Translations under genes and position numbers: made by a program
The notes under the pieces: model-generated
Database searches by the model: none
What the model was told of the DNA's origin: nothing
Seen by the model: the letters and a program-made list of their open reading frames with translations, nothing else
Assembly: GCA_036267355.1 (NCBI GenBank)
Contig: DATAWG010000007.1
Location: 1 to 63,089 of the forward strand
Reading direction: 5' to 3'
Length of the DNA stretch: 63,089 nt
Source: Pirellulales bacterium
GTDB taxonomy: Bacteria; Planctomycetota; Planctomycetia; Pirellulales; DATAWG01
Shown here: piece by piece, positions 42,448-51,833 of the stretch
How the letters are laid out: every line of letters starts with the position of its first letter
Numbering within the stretch: position 1 is the stretch's first letter

Positions 42448-43395
42448 TCAGCTCATTTCCCTTAGGGCCGCCGCGATCTGCTCGTCGGTTTCGTTCCCGG
42501 GCCATTTGCCGAAAACGGCGGTCATTCCATTCTTGTGCTGCTGTTCCCGCAATACTCCCCTCAGATCGAACCGAGACCGCTTCGGCTTTGGAATTGTGGA
42601 GAAGAACTGATCCCACTCGGCCGCCGCAGACACATGGTCGGCGTCGATCCGCAATAGCTTTCCCGACGGGCGATAGACCGCTTTGCCCAATACCAATACG
42701 TTCTGCTCAAGCAATCCTTTGAAGTCGGCAATCTTCCCCTCGTTCAATACTCCGTGGATGTCCTGCCCATCTTTGAGCTTGATTGCGAATGTATTCGTGC
42801 TGCTGCGAATCATGTCCAGCTTACCGGCAACACGAGTTTGCTGCGGCTCCGGCGTTCCGTGGCACAGCTTCGACGCAGCGCCGATGACTGCCGAATTGAT
42901 GACGACCGGTTGCGCCTGTGAAAAACGGTTGCCAGGAAACGCAAGTCGTTGGAAGGTGCCGTTCAACCCGCGACTGAATCGCTCGATTTGCCGGAGCAAT
43001 GGTCGGTCGAAGCGTTCGCTGTCTACGTCGCTCGCGGCAACATCCGAAATCACGTCGCCCAGGAGGTCGAAGCCGGTATCCTCCGGATCTGGGCGAGTCG
43101 GCCACAGTTCTTGCTGACGATAGATTTCCGCCGCCGCGTCGCCGAGTCGGGGTACTTCAAAATGCAGGAACGTTTCGTCGTGACCGCCGTGATCCAGAAA
43201 CCGAATGTCGGACGCTGGAGCAAGCCATTTTGGTAATTTGCCCGTCGCCCGGCTTCTCGACTCAAAAGCCATACGAACCGAGAGACGAATCGCGTCCGGA
43301 ATGGCCCGCAACAGTTCGCCGAAAGCCTTCGGTGGAACGTTGCGCCCAAAATGGCCTTTGCTTGATAGGGTTACCGTTTGGATGGTCGTGCTCAT
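42448..43395 (-). CDS. Large protein with antitoxin-like C-terminus
   Basis: The protein is 315 aa. The C-terminal stretch FGKWPGNETDEQIAAALREM has the typical form of the C-terminus of small antitoxins that precede PIN toxins (WPGDETDEEIEAALRELS pattern, from memory), and a PIN remnant follows directly. The first 290 residues are far larger than such antitoxins and contain no domain I recognise. The opening TVTLSSKGHFGRNVPP faintly recalls an AbrB-type start. It may be an antitoxin fused to another domain. The upstream gene is 145 bp away. Confidence 0.65.
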   Translation of the reverse strand: MSTTIQTVTLSSKGHFGRNVPPKAFGELLRAIPDAIRLSVRMAFESRSRATGKLPKWLAPASDIRFLDHGGHDETFLHFEVPRLGDAAAEIYRQQELWPTRPDPEDTGFDLLGDVISDVAASDVDSERFDRPLLRQIERFSRGLNGTFQRLAFPGNRFSQAQPVVINSAVIGAASKLCHGTPEPQQTRVAGKLDMIRSSTNTFAIKLKDGQDIHGVLNEGKIADFKGLLEQNVLVLGKAVYRPSGKLLRIDADHVSAAAEWDQFFSTIPKPKRSRFDLRGVLREQQHKNGMTAVFGKWPGNETDEQIAAALREMS

Positions 43396-43540
43396 TTGTC
43401 GGCCCTCCCTTCCAGTTCTTTTCGATGTTCACCGACGAGCCCGAATCGGGCGAGGCCCTACCCCATTATGGCGAACGCGGCTGGCAACGGTAAATGCCGC
43501 AGTTCTGGCTGGCCGTTCACGGCGATGGGCGATCGTCGCC

Positions 43541-44743
43541 TTACCAGCCTTGTTCTTCCTGCGCCTTGAGTTTGCGCAAGCGTTTGCGCTCGGCTTTGCT
43601 AAGCTTGCCGTGGCTGTCGTCAGACGGCACTGCATCGTGAGCAGAATCGATGCGGCGCCGTTGCTCGGAGCTGGCATGAGAAGCGACTTCGTCGATCTGG
43701 CGCATGGTTTGTGACGGCCCGTCGTCTGTCTCTGTCTGTGAATCTTCCTCGGGTTCGTCGGAAGCCGAGCGGAAAGGTATGTGTGGTTGCAGATCGGTGC
43801 GCGGCTTTCCCGCAGCGGCAGTTTCTTCCGCGTTAGCTTCGGCAGCGGTTGGCGAGACGGTTTTCGAATTGCGGGCCGGCTTTTCCTTCGCCCTGCGCCG
43901 CTTGCATGTCGGCAAAAGACCTTGGGCGTGCAGGATCACATGCCGGGCGTAAACGCCAAGCGCGAACAGCAGCGACAAGTCGCCGAGCAGCTTCGCAACA
44001 GCCGCAGGCAACACGTTGCCGGCCGATCCGATCCGAACCCCGGTCGTTTCGATGGCGATCCCGACAGCCCACAGCCCCAGTGTCGAAAGATAGGTCCACA
44101 TCGCCGGGCGGCAAACGCGCATTTCCCACGCCAGCCGAGCGCTCATTCCCCCGAGCAAGAGGCCGAAGCAGCCGAGCCACCAGAGCATCCCGCCGCCCGG
44201 CCCTATGCAACCGGTCAGATGGGCCATTGCGGCAGCGAACAGCCAATGGATCCCGCACGTCGCATCGACGCTCATCAGAATCCAAACAACGGCCCCCGCC
44301 AACCACCACCGGTATCGCCCAAGATAATCATCGAGCTTATGTCGACGAATCGAGTAAATCAGCAGCGATATTGCCGCGGCGAGCGCGAGCCACAGCGATG
44401 CGATCCACCCGGCCAAACTTCCCGGTGCCGCAGGATCAAGCGGCGCGGCCACTCGGGCTGAAGTTCGCGCGGCGATCGACGGTAGCCAAACGTCAGCCAA
44501 GGCCAACGCCACGATCACGCCGACTCCCGCGCCAATCCAAAGCCCGGCCGACAAATAGGTGCCGGGCACCAAATCGATCGCCCGCCGCTGCTGGACCGAC
44601 TTTGCCCCGGGCCCATAGCCATCGGTTCGGCGATGCGAGCGCGACGGCGGCGCGACAACGGGCCGGGCCGCGGCATCGTTGCCGCCCGATAAATCGTCGG
44701 CCAACACGCGTCGTCGCCGCGAATTCGCTTGGGAAAAATGCAT
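43541..44743 (-). CDS. Multipass membrane protein of unknown function
   Basis: The protein is 400 aa from ATG 44743 (MHFSQANSRRRRVLADD). The N-terminal 65 residues are Arg- and Ser-rich. Then about seven membrane segments follow (GAGVGVIVALALADVWLPSI, WLALAAAISLLIYSI, WLAGAVVWILMSV, LFALGVYARHVILHA). The C-terminal 110 residues are charged, Glu/Asp-rich, and end with KLSKAERKRLRKLKAQEEQG. No transporter or enzyme motif is visible. Similar proteins with a charged tail are planctomycete-typical, in my recollection. Confidence 0.7.
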   Translation of the reverse strand: MHFSQANSRRRRVLADDLSGGNDAAARPVVAPPSRSHRRTDGYGPGAKSVQQRRAIDLVPGTYLSAGLWIGAGVGVIVALALADVWLPSIAARTSARVAAPLDPAAPGSLAGWIASLWLALAAAISLLIYSIRRHKLDDYLGRYRWWLAGAVVWILMSVDATCGIHWLFAAAMAHLTGCIGPGGGMLWWLGCFGLLLGGMSARLAWEMRVCRPAMWTYLSTLGLWAVGIAIETTGVRIGSAGNVLPAAVAKLLGDLSLLFALGVYARHVILHAQGLLPTCKRRRAKEKPARNSKTVSPTAAEANAEETAAAGKPRTDLQPHIPFRSASDEPEEDSQTETDDGPSQTMRQIDEVASHASSEQRRRIDSAHDAVPSDDSHGKLSKAERKRLRKLKAQEEQGW

Positions 44744-45015
44744 GAATCGGCTGAACGTTAAGCAGGGCAGTTCGGGTAAAGATCGCACAATAAGCAAAGC
44801 ACGCGGAGCGTGGGCCGAACGATTCGCCATGCGCGCAGTGCTTTCCGTCTCAACCGACTTCGGCATTACCGGAGCTACGACTGGAGATGCCGCAATGTCG
44901 CGACAAAGATACGAGAGACGGCGTCGAATGGCGCGAGTTTGCCGGCCGCAGTTAGGGCTTCTATCGGACGAAAAATGGATTGTCGCGAGTCTCGCCGCCT
45001 CGTAAGGTTCGCTCC

Positions 45016-45501
45016 TCACTTGACCCAATCCACATCCGTGATCGCCACAAGTTTGCCGATCGCGTTGCAGCGCCCGCGAACAATGACTTCGTCGGCCGCG
45101 CCGATGCCAGCGGGCATATCCATTCCGATCGGAAGCAGGCCGCAAACGGCCGCGGTGCGATGATCCTGGCCAAGCAGCCAAACACGCCAGTTGCCGTGCG
45201 TCGAGCGATCCAGTTTGGCAATCGTTCCATGCACCTCGACGAGGCGACCCTTGAATTCCGCGGCAAACTCTTTAGGGTCTCTAGCAAGACTCGCGTGCAG
45301 ACTAGCTGCCTCGATCGCGATCGGCGTCTCGAGAATTACCGCGGGATTGTTGGCCCTCCAAAACCAGTAGGCGATGCGAGCCGCTACGAGGGCGGCAATG
45401 CCGATGCCGCCGAAAATTACGCCGGTGCGCGTCCGCATTACCGGCGGCGTTTCCCGCGGCGGAGGAGGCGGCGCGTTCAAAAAATCAAGCGAATCGTCCA
45501 T
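45016..45501 (-). CDS. Membrane-anchored OB-fold (tRNA_anti-like) protein
   Basis: The protein is 161 aa from ATG 45501 (MDDSLDFLNAPPPPP), with AGGGG close upstream. A proline-rich N-terminus is followed by one membrane segment (TGVIFGGIGIAALVAARIAY), then a beta-rich domain, EFKGRLVEVHGTIAKLDR, GLLPIGMDMP and DEVIVRGRCNAIGKLV. That pattern fits the OB-fold tRNA_anti-like family (DUF4131/tRNA_anti). The ligand is unknown. Confidence 0.65.
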   Translation of the reverse strand: MDDSLDFLNAPPPPPRETPPVMRTRTGVIFGGIGIAALVAARIAYWFWRANNPAVILETPIAIEAASLHASLARDPKEFAAEFKGRLVEVHGTIAKLDRSTHGNWRVWLLGQDHRTAAVCGLLPIGMDMPAGIGAADEVIVRGRCNAIGKLVAITDVDWVK

Positions 45502-45782
45502 GTTCCCCTCTAGTCCAGAGCCCAACAGAGAGTCTTGCGAGGCGCTGGGATCACGGCAACTAATGTTGGAGTTCGCGCTTTAGCGTGTCGGCGCATGGCT
45601 GCCGCACCAGGATGATATTGCCCGCCGGGCTCCGCAATCAACCACCTTTTTCGCGGTTTTGGCCGGTTGCCCGCCAGCGGCAAATTCCTATAATCGAGGT
45701 TGACGACGAGTCATCGGTCTGTGATGAGCAGGCGGCCGTGAGAGAACGCCTCGAAGATCGTGAAAAAAGTTTTCGACCCCCT

Positions 45783-45811
45783 TTGACACGCATCCAGGCC
45801 GCTTGTATATT
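45783..45811 (+). promoter_or_regulatory. Strong sigma-70-type promoter for the 23S-5S unit
   Basis: TTGACA (45783-45788) and TATATT (45806-45811) are exactly 17 bp apart. An A/T run (GAAAAAAGTTTT, about 45761-45772) sits upstream of the -35 like an UP element, as in rRNA promoters. It is the best plus-strand promoter in the 850 bp before 23S. Confidence 0.65.
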
Positions 45812-46179
45812 TGGACCCTTCGCCACAACGTAGCGGATAGCGTGTTTGACGCTTGATGTGGTGGCGGAAGCAATCGGGGGAATGGCCGAGGGCCAGATTC
45901 AAACGCAGTTCGCCGTGCGACTTTGTTGACGCTGCTATGCGTTGACGAGGAGCGCGGCCAACACGCTGAGTTTGGCCCCCGTCCATGAGACGGCGACGCA
46001 TGGCAGGATCGGCGCAGGGCTTTTGGCTCGGCGAGGATTTTGGGATGCGGCGAGGTTCTTTGACAATTCGGGTTTGTGGTAATTGGCATCTTGATGAATT
46101 AATCGGCGCATTATCCTTAATGCGTCGTTTTAGTTCTCTAAGGCTCTTAGCACACTTGCTTGCCGCAAGGCGCACATAG

Positions 46180-46228
46180 GTCAGGCTTTCCAGCCTGACG
46201 GAGTGTTTGTCAGGCTTTCCAGCCTGAC
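46180..46228. repeat. Two copies of a 20-bp perfect palindrome in the rRNA leader
   Basis: GTCAGGCTTTCCAGCCTGAC occurs at 46180-46199 and again at 46209-46228, nine bases apart. Each is an 8-bp stem (GTCAGGCT/AGCCTGAC) with a TTCC loop. Confidence 0.9.
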
Positions 46229-46412
46229 GACTGGCCGAAGCGGTGGAGCTAGTGAAAAGATTTAACGTTACTGCCCGTTCGTGGTGTCGGCGCTTGCGCT
46301 TGCCGGCGATGACGAATGGGCGACAGTAGTCTTGATTGAATGCAAACGTCCGGAGTCTGGCGTGGATCGAGTTCGTTTGGATAGCGGCGAAAGCCGTCAT
46401 TTGGGCGGGCGA

Positions 46413-46439
46413 GAGAGCGTTGGATAAAGGCGGTCAAGC
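46413..46439 (+). other. 5' arm of the 23S processing stem
   Basis: This 27-nt arm pairs with 50140-50166 with a single mismatch. It brackets the mature 23S rRNA, whose terminal helix (GGTCAAGC/GCTTGACC) is its inner end. Such stems are cut by RNase III. The presence of a complete stem around 23S alone shows that this rRNA is processed as a separate unit. Confidence 0.85.
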
Positions 46440-48072
46440 TACTAAGGGCACATGGGGGATGTCTTGGCGTCAGGAGGCTTCGAAGGGCGTGGAAGACTGC
46501 GATAAGCTCGGGGGAATTGTCAAGCGAGTGTTGATCCCGAGATTCCCGAACTGGCATACACTGAATCCATAGGTGTATGCGGCGAACGCGGAGAACTGAA
46601 ACATCTTAGTATCCGCAGGAAAAGAAAGAAAAATCGATTTCCTCAGTAGCGGCGAGCGAACGGGAATCAGCCCAAACCGCGGAGGTTTTCCTCGGCGGGG
46701 TTGTAGGGTCTTTCACATGAGAGTTACCAAGCGATTTGCTAGCAGAACGAATTGGAAAGTTCGTCCACAGAGGGTGACAGGCCCGTATGCGACAGCGAAT
46801 CGCCTCTCGAAAGATACCTGAGTAGGTCGGGTCACGTGGAACCCCGACTGAATCTACGGGGACCATCCCGTAAGGCTAAATACTACCTGACGACCGATAG
46901 TAAACTCAGTAGGGCGACTGAAAGATGAGAAGAACCCCTGCTAGGGGAGGAATGTGAACCTGAAACCATGTGCCTACAAGCGGTCGGAGCGCTATGGTCC
47001 TTTAGTGGACAATGCGTGACGGCGTGCCTTTTGCATAATGATCCGGCGAGTTACCGTCAGCGGCTCGGTTAAGGTCTTTAGGACCGGAGCCACAGGGAAA
47101 CCGAGTCTGAAATGGGCGACATTGTCGCTGGTGGTAGACGCGAAACTGCACGAACTACCCATGAGCAGGTTGAACCGCGGGTTATACCGCGTGGAGGACC
47201 GAACCCACTTGGGTTGAAAACCGAGGGGATGACTTGTGGGGAGGAGTGAAAGTCTAATCAAGCGCAGAGATAGCTCGTTCTCTCCGAAATAGCTTTAGGG
47301 CTAGCCTCGAGCCACTACACACCGGGGGTAGAGATACTGAATCGGCCGAAGGCCCTTCCCAGGGTACTTTGCTGAACCAAACTCCGAATACCGGTGTGAT
47401 TATCTCGGGAGTCAGTCCGCGAGGGATAAGCTTCGCGGTCGAGAGGGAAACAACCCAGACCATCGGCTAAGGTCCCCAAGTCGAACTCAGTCACTAAGGA
47501 AGTTGAGTTGCCGTGACAGCCAGGATGTTGGCTTAGAAGCAGCCACCATTTAAAAAGTGCGTAACAGCTTACTGGCCGAGCAATTCTGCGCCGATAATGA
47601 ACGGGAGTAAGTTCGACACCGAAGCCATGGATTCGAGCACGCCTACGGGCTTGCTCGAGTGGTAGGAGAGCGCTGTACGTCAGATACGAGTCGTACCGTA
47701 AGGAGCGATGTTGGGGCGTACAGGTGATTATGCCGGAATGAGTAACGATTAAGCAGGTGAGAATCCTGCTCGCCGAATGCCTAAGGTTTCCTGGGGAAGG
47801 TAAATCCGCCCAGGGTTAGCCGGTACCTTAGTCGAGGCCGAAAGGCGTAGACGATGGACAGCAGGTCAACATTCCTGCGCCACCAAGATGAACTGAAGAA
47901 GGGACGGCGCCTGTACGGTGAGCGGCTCGGTTAGAAATGGCCGTGGCTCGTCGGAAGGCGGGGGATTGGCAAATCCGCCCCCATCAACCAACCGTCGGGA
48001 CCGAGAGCGTTTATGATCTCGAAGTCATCCGAAAGGCGTCCAAGAAAAGCTTCTAAAGGTTAAAATTTTGGT

Positions 48073-48103
<31 letters not shown>

Positions 48104-48132
48104 ATGAGAAGTCTAAGGCGCTCGGGAGAACA

Positions 48133-48165
<33 letters not shown>

Positions 48166-48380
48166 GTTCGCGATAAGGGGTGCCCTCGGAGGTGAATAGC
48201 TTCTGGGGGTCACAGTAAATCGGCATCAGCGACTGTTTATCAAAAACACAGGACTCTGCAAACTCGCAAGAGGAAGTATAGAGTCTGACGCCTGCCCGGT
48301 GTCGGTAGGTTAAGGAAGAGGGTTAGCTCGTAAGAGTGAAGCTCGCGACCGAAGCCCCGATAAACGGCGGCCGTAACTAT

Positions 48381-49167
48381 GAACCAATCGTAGTTGTAAA
48401 ATTTGGCTATATGCTGGAACACCTGAGCATCCGCTTGGTACTCGCTTGATCCCTGCCGCTCTCGAATCCCTTCGATCGGCAAACAAGCAGTGACAATCCA
48501 ACGGTGCAGGCAATCAGCAGGAAAGGCCAGAACGCTGTGTTTCATGTCGATAAGATTCCAGAGTCGATCGGATATTACTTCGCCGGGTTCGTTGACGGCG
48601 AAGGAAGCTTTCATCTAACCTTCCGTCGGCGGCAAGACCATAAATTGCCGTGGAAGGTTTCCTTGTGCCTGAATGTGTCGCAAAAAGACAAGGTGATTCT
48701 CGCCTTGCTGAAGCGACATCTCGAATGTGGAGAAATCAGGTACAAGTCGGATGACGTGTGGATGTACGAGGTGAACAACCTCAATGCGATCCGCTCGAAC
48801 GTCATCCCATTCTTTAGCCGCTTCGGCTTTTTGTCTGCCAAGAAGAAACGCGATTTCGCGATCTTCCAGCAGATGGCCGAACTGATGGCGGCGAACGCTC
48901 ATCTTTCGCAAGATGGGATTCGCAAGCTGTTGGAATTGCGGCCGACGATGAACGATGGAGGCAAGCGAAAATATACCGACGTGATGATCTTATCGGCGTT
49001 CAGCGTCCTGGAATCCCCAGAGACTACACGCCAAACCTCGCCCACGCTCTTGGTGGTCGAGGATGATATAGTCCGATCTGCGGTGCGAGCCGTAGAGCCA
49101 GGCAGAAATGACCTGGCCCAAGCGAAGCCGGAATCGGAAGATTCCTCTTCGGTTGAGTAACATCTTG
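48381..49167 (+). mobile_element. Group I self-splicing intron at 23S position L1917
   Basis: Exons join as CCGTAACTAT|GACGGTCCTAAGG, the helix-69 loop, after the base equivalent to E. coli U1917. The 5' exon end AACTAT pairs with GTAGTT at 48390-48395 to form P1 with the required U-G pair at the splice site. The intron ends in G (49167). The conserved core strand GATATAGTCC is at 49065-49074 (S element of P7). Coxiella burnetii has a group I intron at the same site (Cbu.L1917, from memory). The intron contains a homing endonuclease gene. Confidence 0.92.
48504..49160 (+). CDS. LAGLIDADG homing endonuclease, intron-encoded
   Basis: The protein is 218 aa if it starts at GTG 48504; no ATG or clear ribosome site fixes the start. 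One LAGLIDADG motif, GYYFAGFVDGEGSFHLTF, lies at about residues 23-40. LPWKVSLCLNVSQKDKVILA and NNLNAIRSNVIPFFSRFGFL follow, typical of the single-motif family that acts as a homodimer (I-CreI, I-CbuI). The last 40 codons overlap the P7-P9 core of the intron, so the C-terminus is constrained by RNA structure. It would cut intronless 23S genes at helix 69 to spread the intron. The frame is intact, so the enzyme may be active. Confidence 0.88.
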   Translation: MQAISRKGQNAVFHVDKIPESIGYYFAGFVDGEGSFHLTFRRRQDHKLPWKVSLCLNVSQKDKVILALLKRHLECGEIRYKSDDVWMYEVNNLNAIRSNVIPFFSRFGFLSAKKKRDFAIFQQMAELMAANAHLSQDGIRKLLELRPTMNDGGKRKYTDVMILSAFSVLESPETTRQTSPTLLVVEDDIVRSAVRAVEPGRNDLAQAKPESEDSSSVE

Positions 49168-49188
49168 GACGGTCCTAAGGTAGCGAAG

Positions 49189-49234
<46 letters not shown>

Positions 49235-49475
49235 ATGCACTGTCTCAACCAGTGACCCGGTGAAATTGTAGCCGTGGTGAAGATGCCACGTACCCGCAGT
49301 GTGACGGAAAGACCCCGTGAACCTTTACTGTAGGCTGATATTGGTCTTGGACATGTTCTGTGTAGGATAGGTGGGAGGCTATGAAGCCGCGACGCAAGTC
49401 GTGGTGGAGCCACCGTTGAAATACCACCCTGACCATGTTTTAGTTCTAACTCCGATTCCCGTTGATCCGGGCGGA

Positions 49476-49517
<42 letters not shown>

Positions 49518-49681
49518 AAAAGAGTAACGGAGGAGCCCAATGGTACTCTCAGCCTGGTCGGTAATCAGGCAGCGAGCGTAAAGGTAGAAGAGTGCTTGAC
49601 TGTGAGACTCATAAGTCGAACAGATACGAAAGTAGGGCTTAGTGATCCGGCGGTGCTGGATGGAAAGGCCGTCGCTCATCA

Positions 49682-49714
<33 letters not shown>

Positions 49715-49741
49715 GCTTCCGAGCGTCCATAGCGGCGAAGC

Positions 49742-49779
<38 letters not shown>

Positions 49780-49828
49780 GTGGAGAAGCTCCCAAGGGTT
49801 TGGCTGTTCGCCAATGAAAGTGGTACGT

Positions 49829-49863
<35 letters not shown>

Positions 49864-50139
49864 CCTATCTGCTGTGGGCGTACGAAACTTGCGGAGGTTC
49901 TTCCTTAGTACGAGAGGATTTGGAAGGACGTTCCTCTGGTGTCCCAGTTGTCGCGCTAGCGGCATGGCTGGATAGCTATGAACGGAACGGATAAACGCTG
50001 AAAGCATATAAGCGTGAAGCCCGCTCCAAGATCAGGTTTCGTAGGCAATTGCCGAAAGTCCCCTGGAAGACGACCAGGTTGATAGGCCGGATGTGTACGC
50101 GCAGTAATGTGCTTAGCTAACCGGTACTAACGGACGAAT

Positions 50140-50166
50140 GCTTGACCGCCTTTATCGAACGCTCTC
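50140..50166 (+). other. 3' arm of the 23S processing stem
   Basis: This arm pairs with 46413-46439, 26 of 27 positions. It extends the terminal helix of 23S beyond the mature 3' end at about 50148. Confidence 0.85.
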
Positions 50167-50370
50167 CTCCAAGCGGCCCGCGTGCCTCGCGCACGATGGC
50201 CGCCGATAAGAGCCAAGTTCTAAGGCGTTTCAAATGCTACAATCAATTGCTACTGTCAATTTTTGCTTTAATCAGCAAAGAGCCCTGCGAAAAACATCAA
50301 CGATCCAGTTGCCACAAACCTTGTCAAAGAATCAAGCGGCCGGAATGCCTACCGGCGCCGGCCGCTTTTT

Positions 50371-50477
50371 TCCGGTGACCATATCTGAAAGGTCACACCC
50401 GTTCCCATTCCGAACACGGTAGTTAAGCTTTCAGAGCCGATGGTAGTACCAAAAGTGCGAGAGTAGGTATCGCCGGA
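50371..50477 (+). rRNA. rrf: 5S ribosomal RNA
   Basis: 107 nt. The terminal helix TCCGGTG/CGCCGGA closes the molecule. The conserved CCGTTCCCATTCCGAACACG loop is present, as is GTTAAGC, followed by GAGAGTAGG. It lies 223 bp after 23S with no tRNA between, and ends next to a terminator. Confidence 0.93.
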
Positions 50478-50490
50478 TTTTTTACAATTG

Positions 50491-50525
50491 CCCCGCTGCG
50501 GTCGAAAGACCCCAGCGGGGTTTTT
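50491..50525 (+). terminator. Rho-independent terminator of the rRNA unit
   Basis: CCCCGCTG (50491-50498) pairs with CAGCGGGG (50513-50520) across a 14-nt loop, followed by TTTTT. It lies 14 bp after 5S. Confidence 0.9.
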
Positions 50526-50619
50526 GTTTGGGCTACGATCGATCAGCTCATCTCACCGGGACCGACTGCGCGTCGACGATCGGCTCAAATTGGCACACGG
50601 TGTGCGGCTTTTTGGTGGC

Positions 50620-50853
50620 ATGTCCCGGTCCTTCGTATTGCGGCTGCTTGGTTTCTTCGCGTGCTCGGGCGCGGCATGGGGTTCGCTCTGCTTATATATT
50701 GGTGCGATCGACGGACCGCCGACTCCTGCAATGCTCTACATTTTAGGATTCTTCCTATCCGTTGGTGCAGCCGTCGGCTGCGTCTTTGGCCGGTTCCTGA
50801 CTGGCGCCCTTGTAGGAGCTGCCCTGTTTCTCATTCTTTTTCTTTGGCGGTGA
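50620..50853 (+). CDS. Small two-to-three-segment membrane protein
   Basis: The protein is 77 aa from ATG 50620 (MSRSFVLRLLGFFACSGAAW). Three hydrophobic segments: LLGFFACSGAAWGSLCLYIG, AMLYILGFFLSVGAAVGCVF and ALVGAALFLILFLW. The ribosome site is weak. No family is recognised. The frame stays open to 50488, but that part overlaps the terminator and is not protein-like. Confidence 0.5.
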   Translation: MSRSFVLRLLGFFACSGAAWGSLCLYIGAIDGPPTPAMLYILGFFLSVGAAVGCVFGRFLTGALVGAALFLILFLWR

Positions 50854-50892
50854 CCACTACGAAGGCCGCCGATTTGTTAGGCCGAAGGGCTA

Positions 50893-51504
50893 TCAAGCGT
50901 GCCATCGCTGCACGCCGTCGGCGTGGCGGACTTCGATCTGCGGCCGCGGGTCGCCGGGGACGAAGCGGAGCGAGAGCGGCAATACGGCGCTTCGCAAAAT
51001 GTCGGGCTGCTCTAGCCGCGATTCGCCGGCTGGTTTCAATTCGCCGCCCTGCAGGCGATATAATTCCAGACCCCACGGGTCGCGGTCCACCAGCAGCAAC
51101 TCGCGCACGCCGATTTGCCCGTAAAACGAAATCTTTTCGCGGCTGCGATCGTGTGGGCTGATGATCTCGACGATAAAATCGGGGCCGCCGAGATAGTACG
51201 CTGCGCGTTCTTGGGCGATTCCGCCGGGCAGCACCACGGCCACGTCGGGGCAGCGATAATTCTTCGTCCAATCGTCGGCCCGATCGCTGACGTTGATTCC
51301 CGGATAGACGATGGCCGGGACAGCAATCAGCACATTCTTGAATGCCCATACGAGATTGCCCTGAAGCGCCATATGCTCCGGGTTCGGAATTGGATTCATC
51401 AAGTAGGTGCCCTCCCAAACTTCGTCGAATCGGTCGCCGCCCCGTTCCGCCCGCTCCGCGCGGAGTTGTTGCTCGAGTTTGGGATCCGTAATCAAGGTCG
51501 CCAT
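50893..51504 (-). CDS. Uma2-family (DUF820) putative nuclease-fold protein
   Basis: The protein is 203 aa. Features of the Uma2/DUF820 family are RCPDVAVVLPGG, DFIVEIISPHDRSREKISFY (with the D/E...ExxS..R...K nuclease-like core), GVRELLLVDRDPWGLELYRL and a C-terminal beta end. These proteins have a restriction-endonuclease-like fold, abundant in planctomycetes and cyanobacteria, mostly of unknown function. The gene stands alone between small plus-strand genes. Confidence 0.85.
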   Translation of the reverse strand: MATLITDPKLEQQLRAERAERGGDRFDEVWEGTYLMNPIPNPEHMALQGNLVWAFKNVLIAVPAIVYPGINVSDRADDWTKNYRCPDVAVVLPGGIAQERAAYYLGGPDFIVEIISPHDRSREKISFYGQIGVRELLLVDRDPWGLELYRLQGGELKPAGESRLEQPDILRSAVLPLSLRFVPGDPRPQIEVRHADGVQRWHA

Positions 51505-51833
51505 CGACTGGTTCTCCCTGTTCGAGGTAGCTCACCAGCGATTCATTCTACCACCCTGTCCGGCAGCGAACCAAAGCAATACGTGCGGCGTGCCCCGCCT
51601 GCCCGCCTGCGGTTGAATTCCGATAGGGCCAACGCCTGGCCGATTTCATGCTTTGGCAAATAGTTGTTCGCTCGCCGGATCGGCATTAAACTGGTTGGTG
51701 CTTGCGACATACCGTCGGCCGCAGTGCCACGTGCGATTCCCACCTTCCCGTGGCGGCAGCGAAAGAGCGGGTGCAGATTCGGTCTCAGCGGGGGGATCGC
51801 GATCGGCCGCATTCTAGTGAGGGGACCATCGAA

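Larger units (their letters stand above)
45583..46431 (+). other. rRNA leader region
   Basis: No protein gene. It contains the strong promoter at 45783-45811, the twin palindromes at 46180-46228 and the start of the 23S processing stem at 46413. ACTGCCCGTTCGT near 46268 can pair with ACGAATGGGCGACAGT near 46310 with a small bulge. Transcription from 45818 would give a leader of about 610 nt before 23S. No 16S gene or tRNA is present. Confidence 0.7.

Noticed and set aside
45711-46400. 229-aa minus-strand open frame
   Set aside because: It runs antisense through the rRNA promoter, the leader palindromes and processing features, and has no protein-like pattern.
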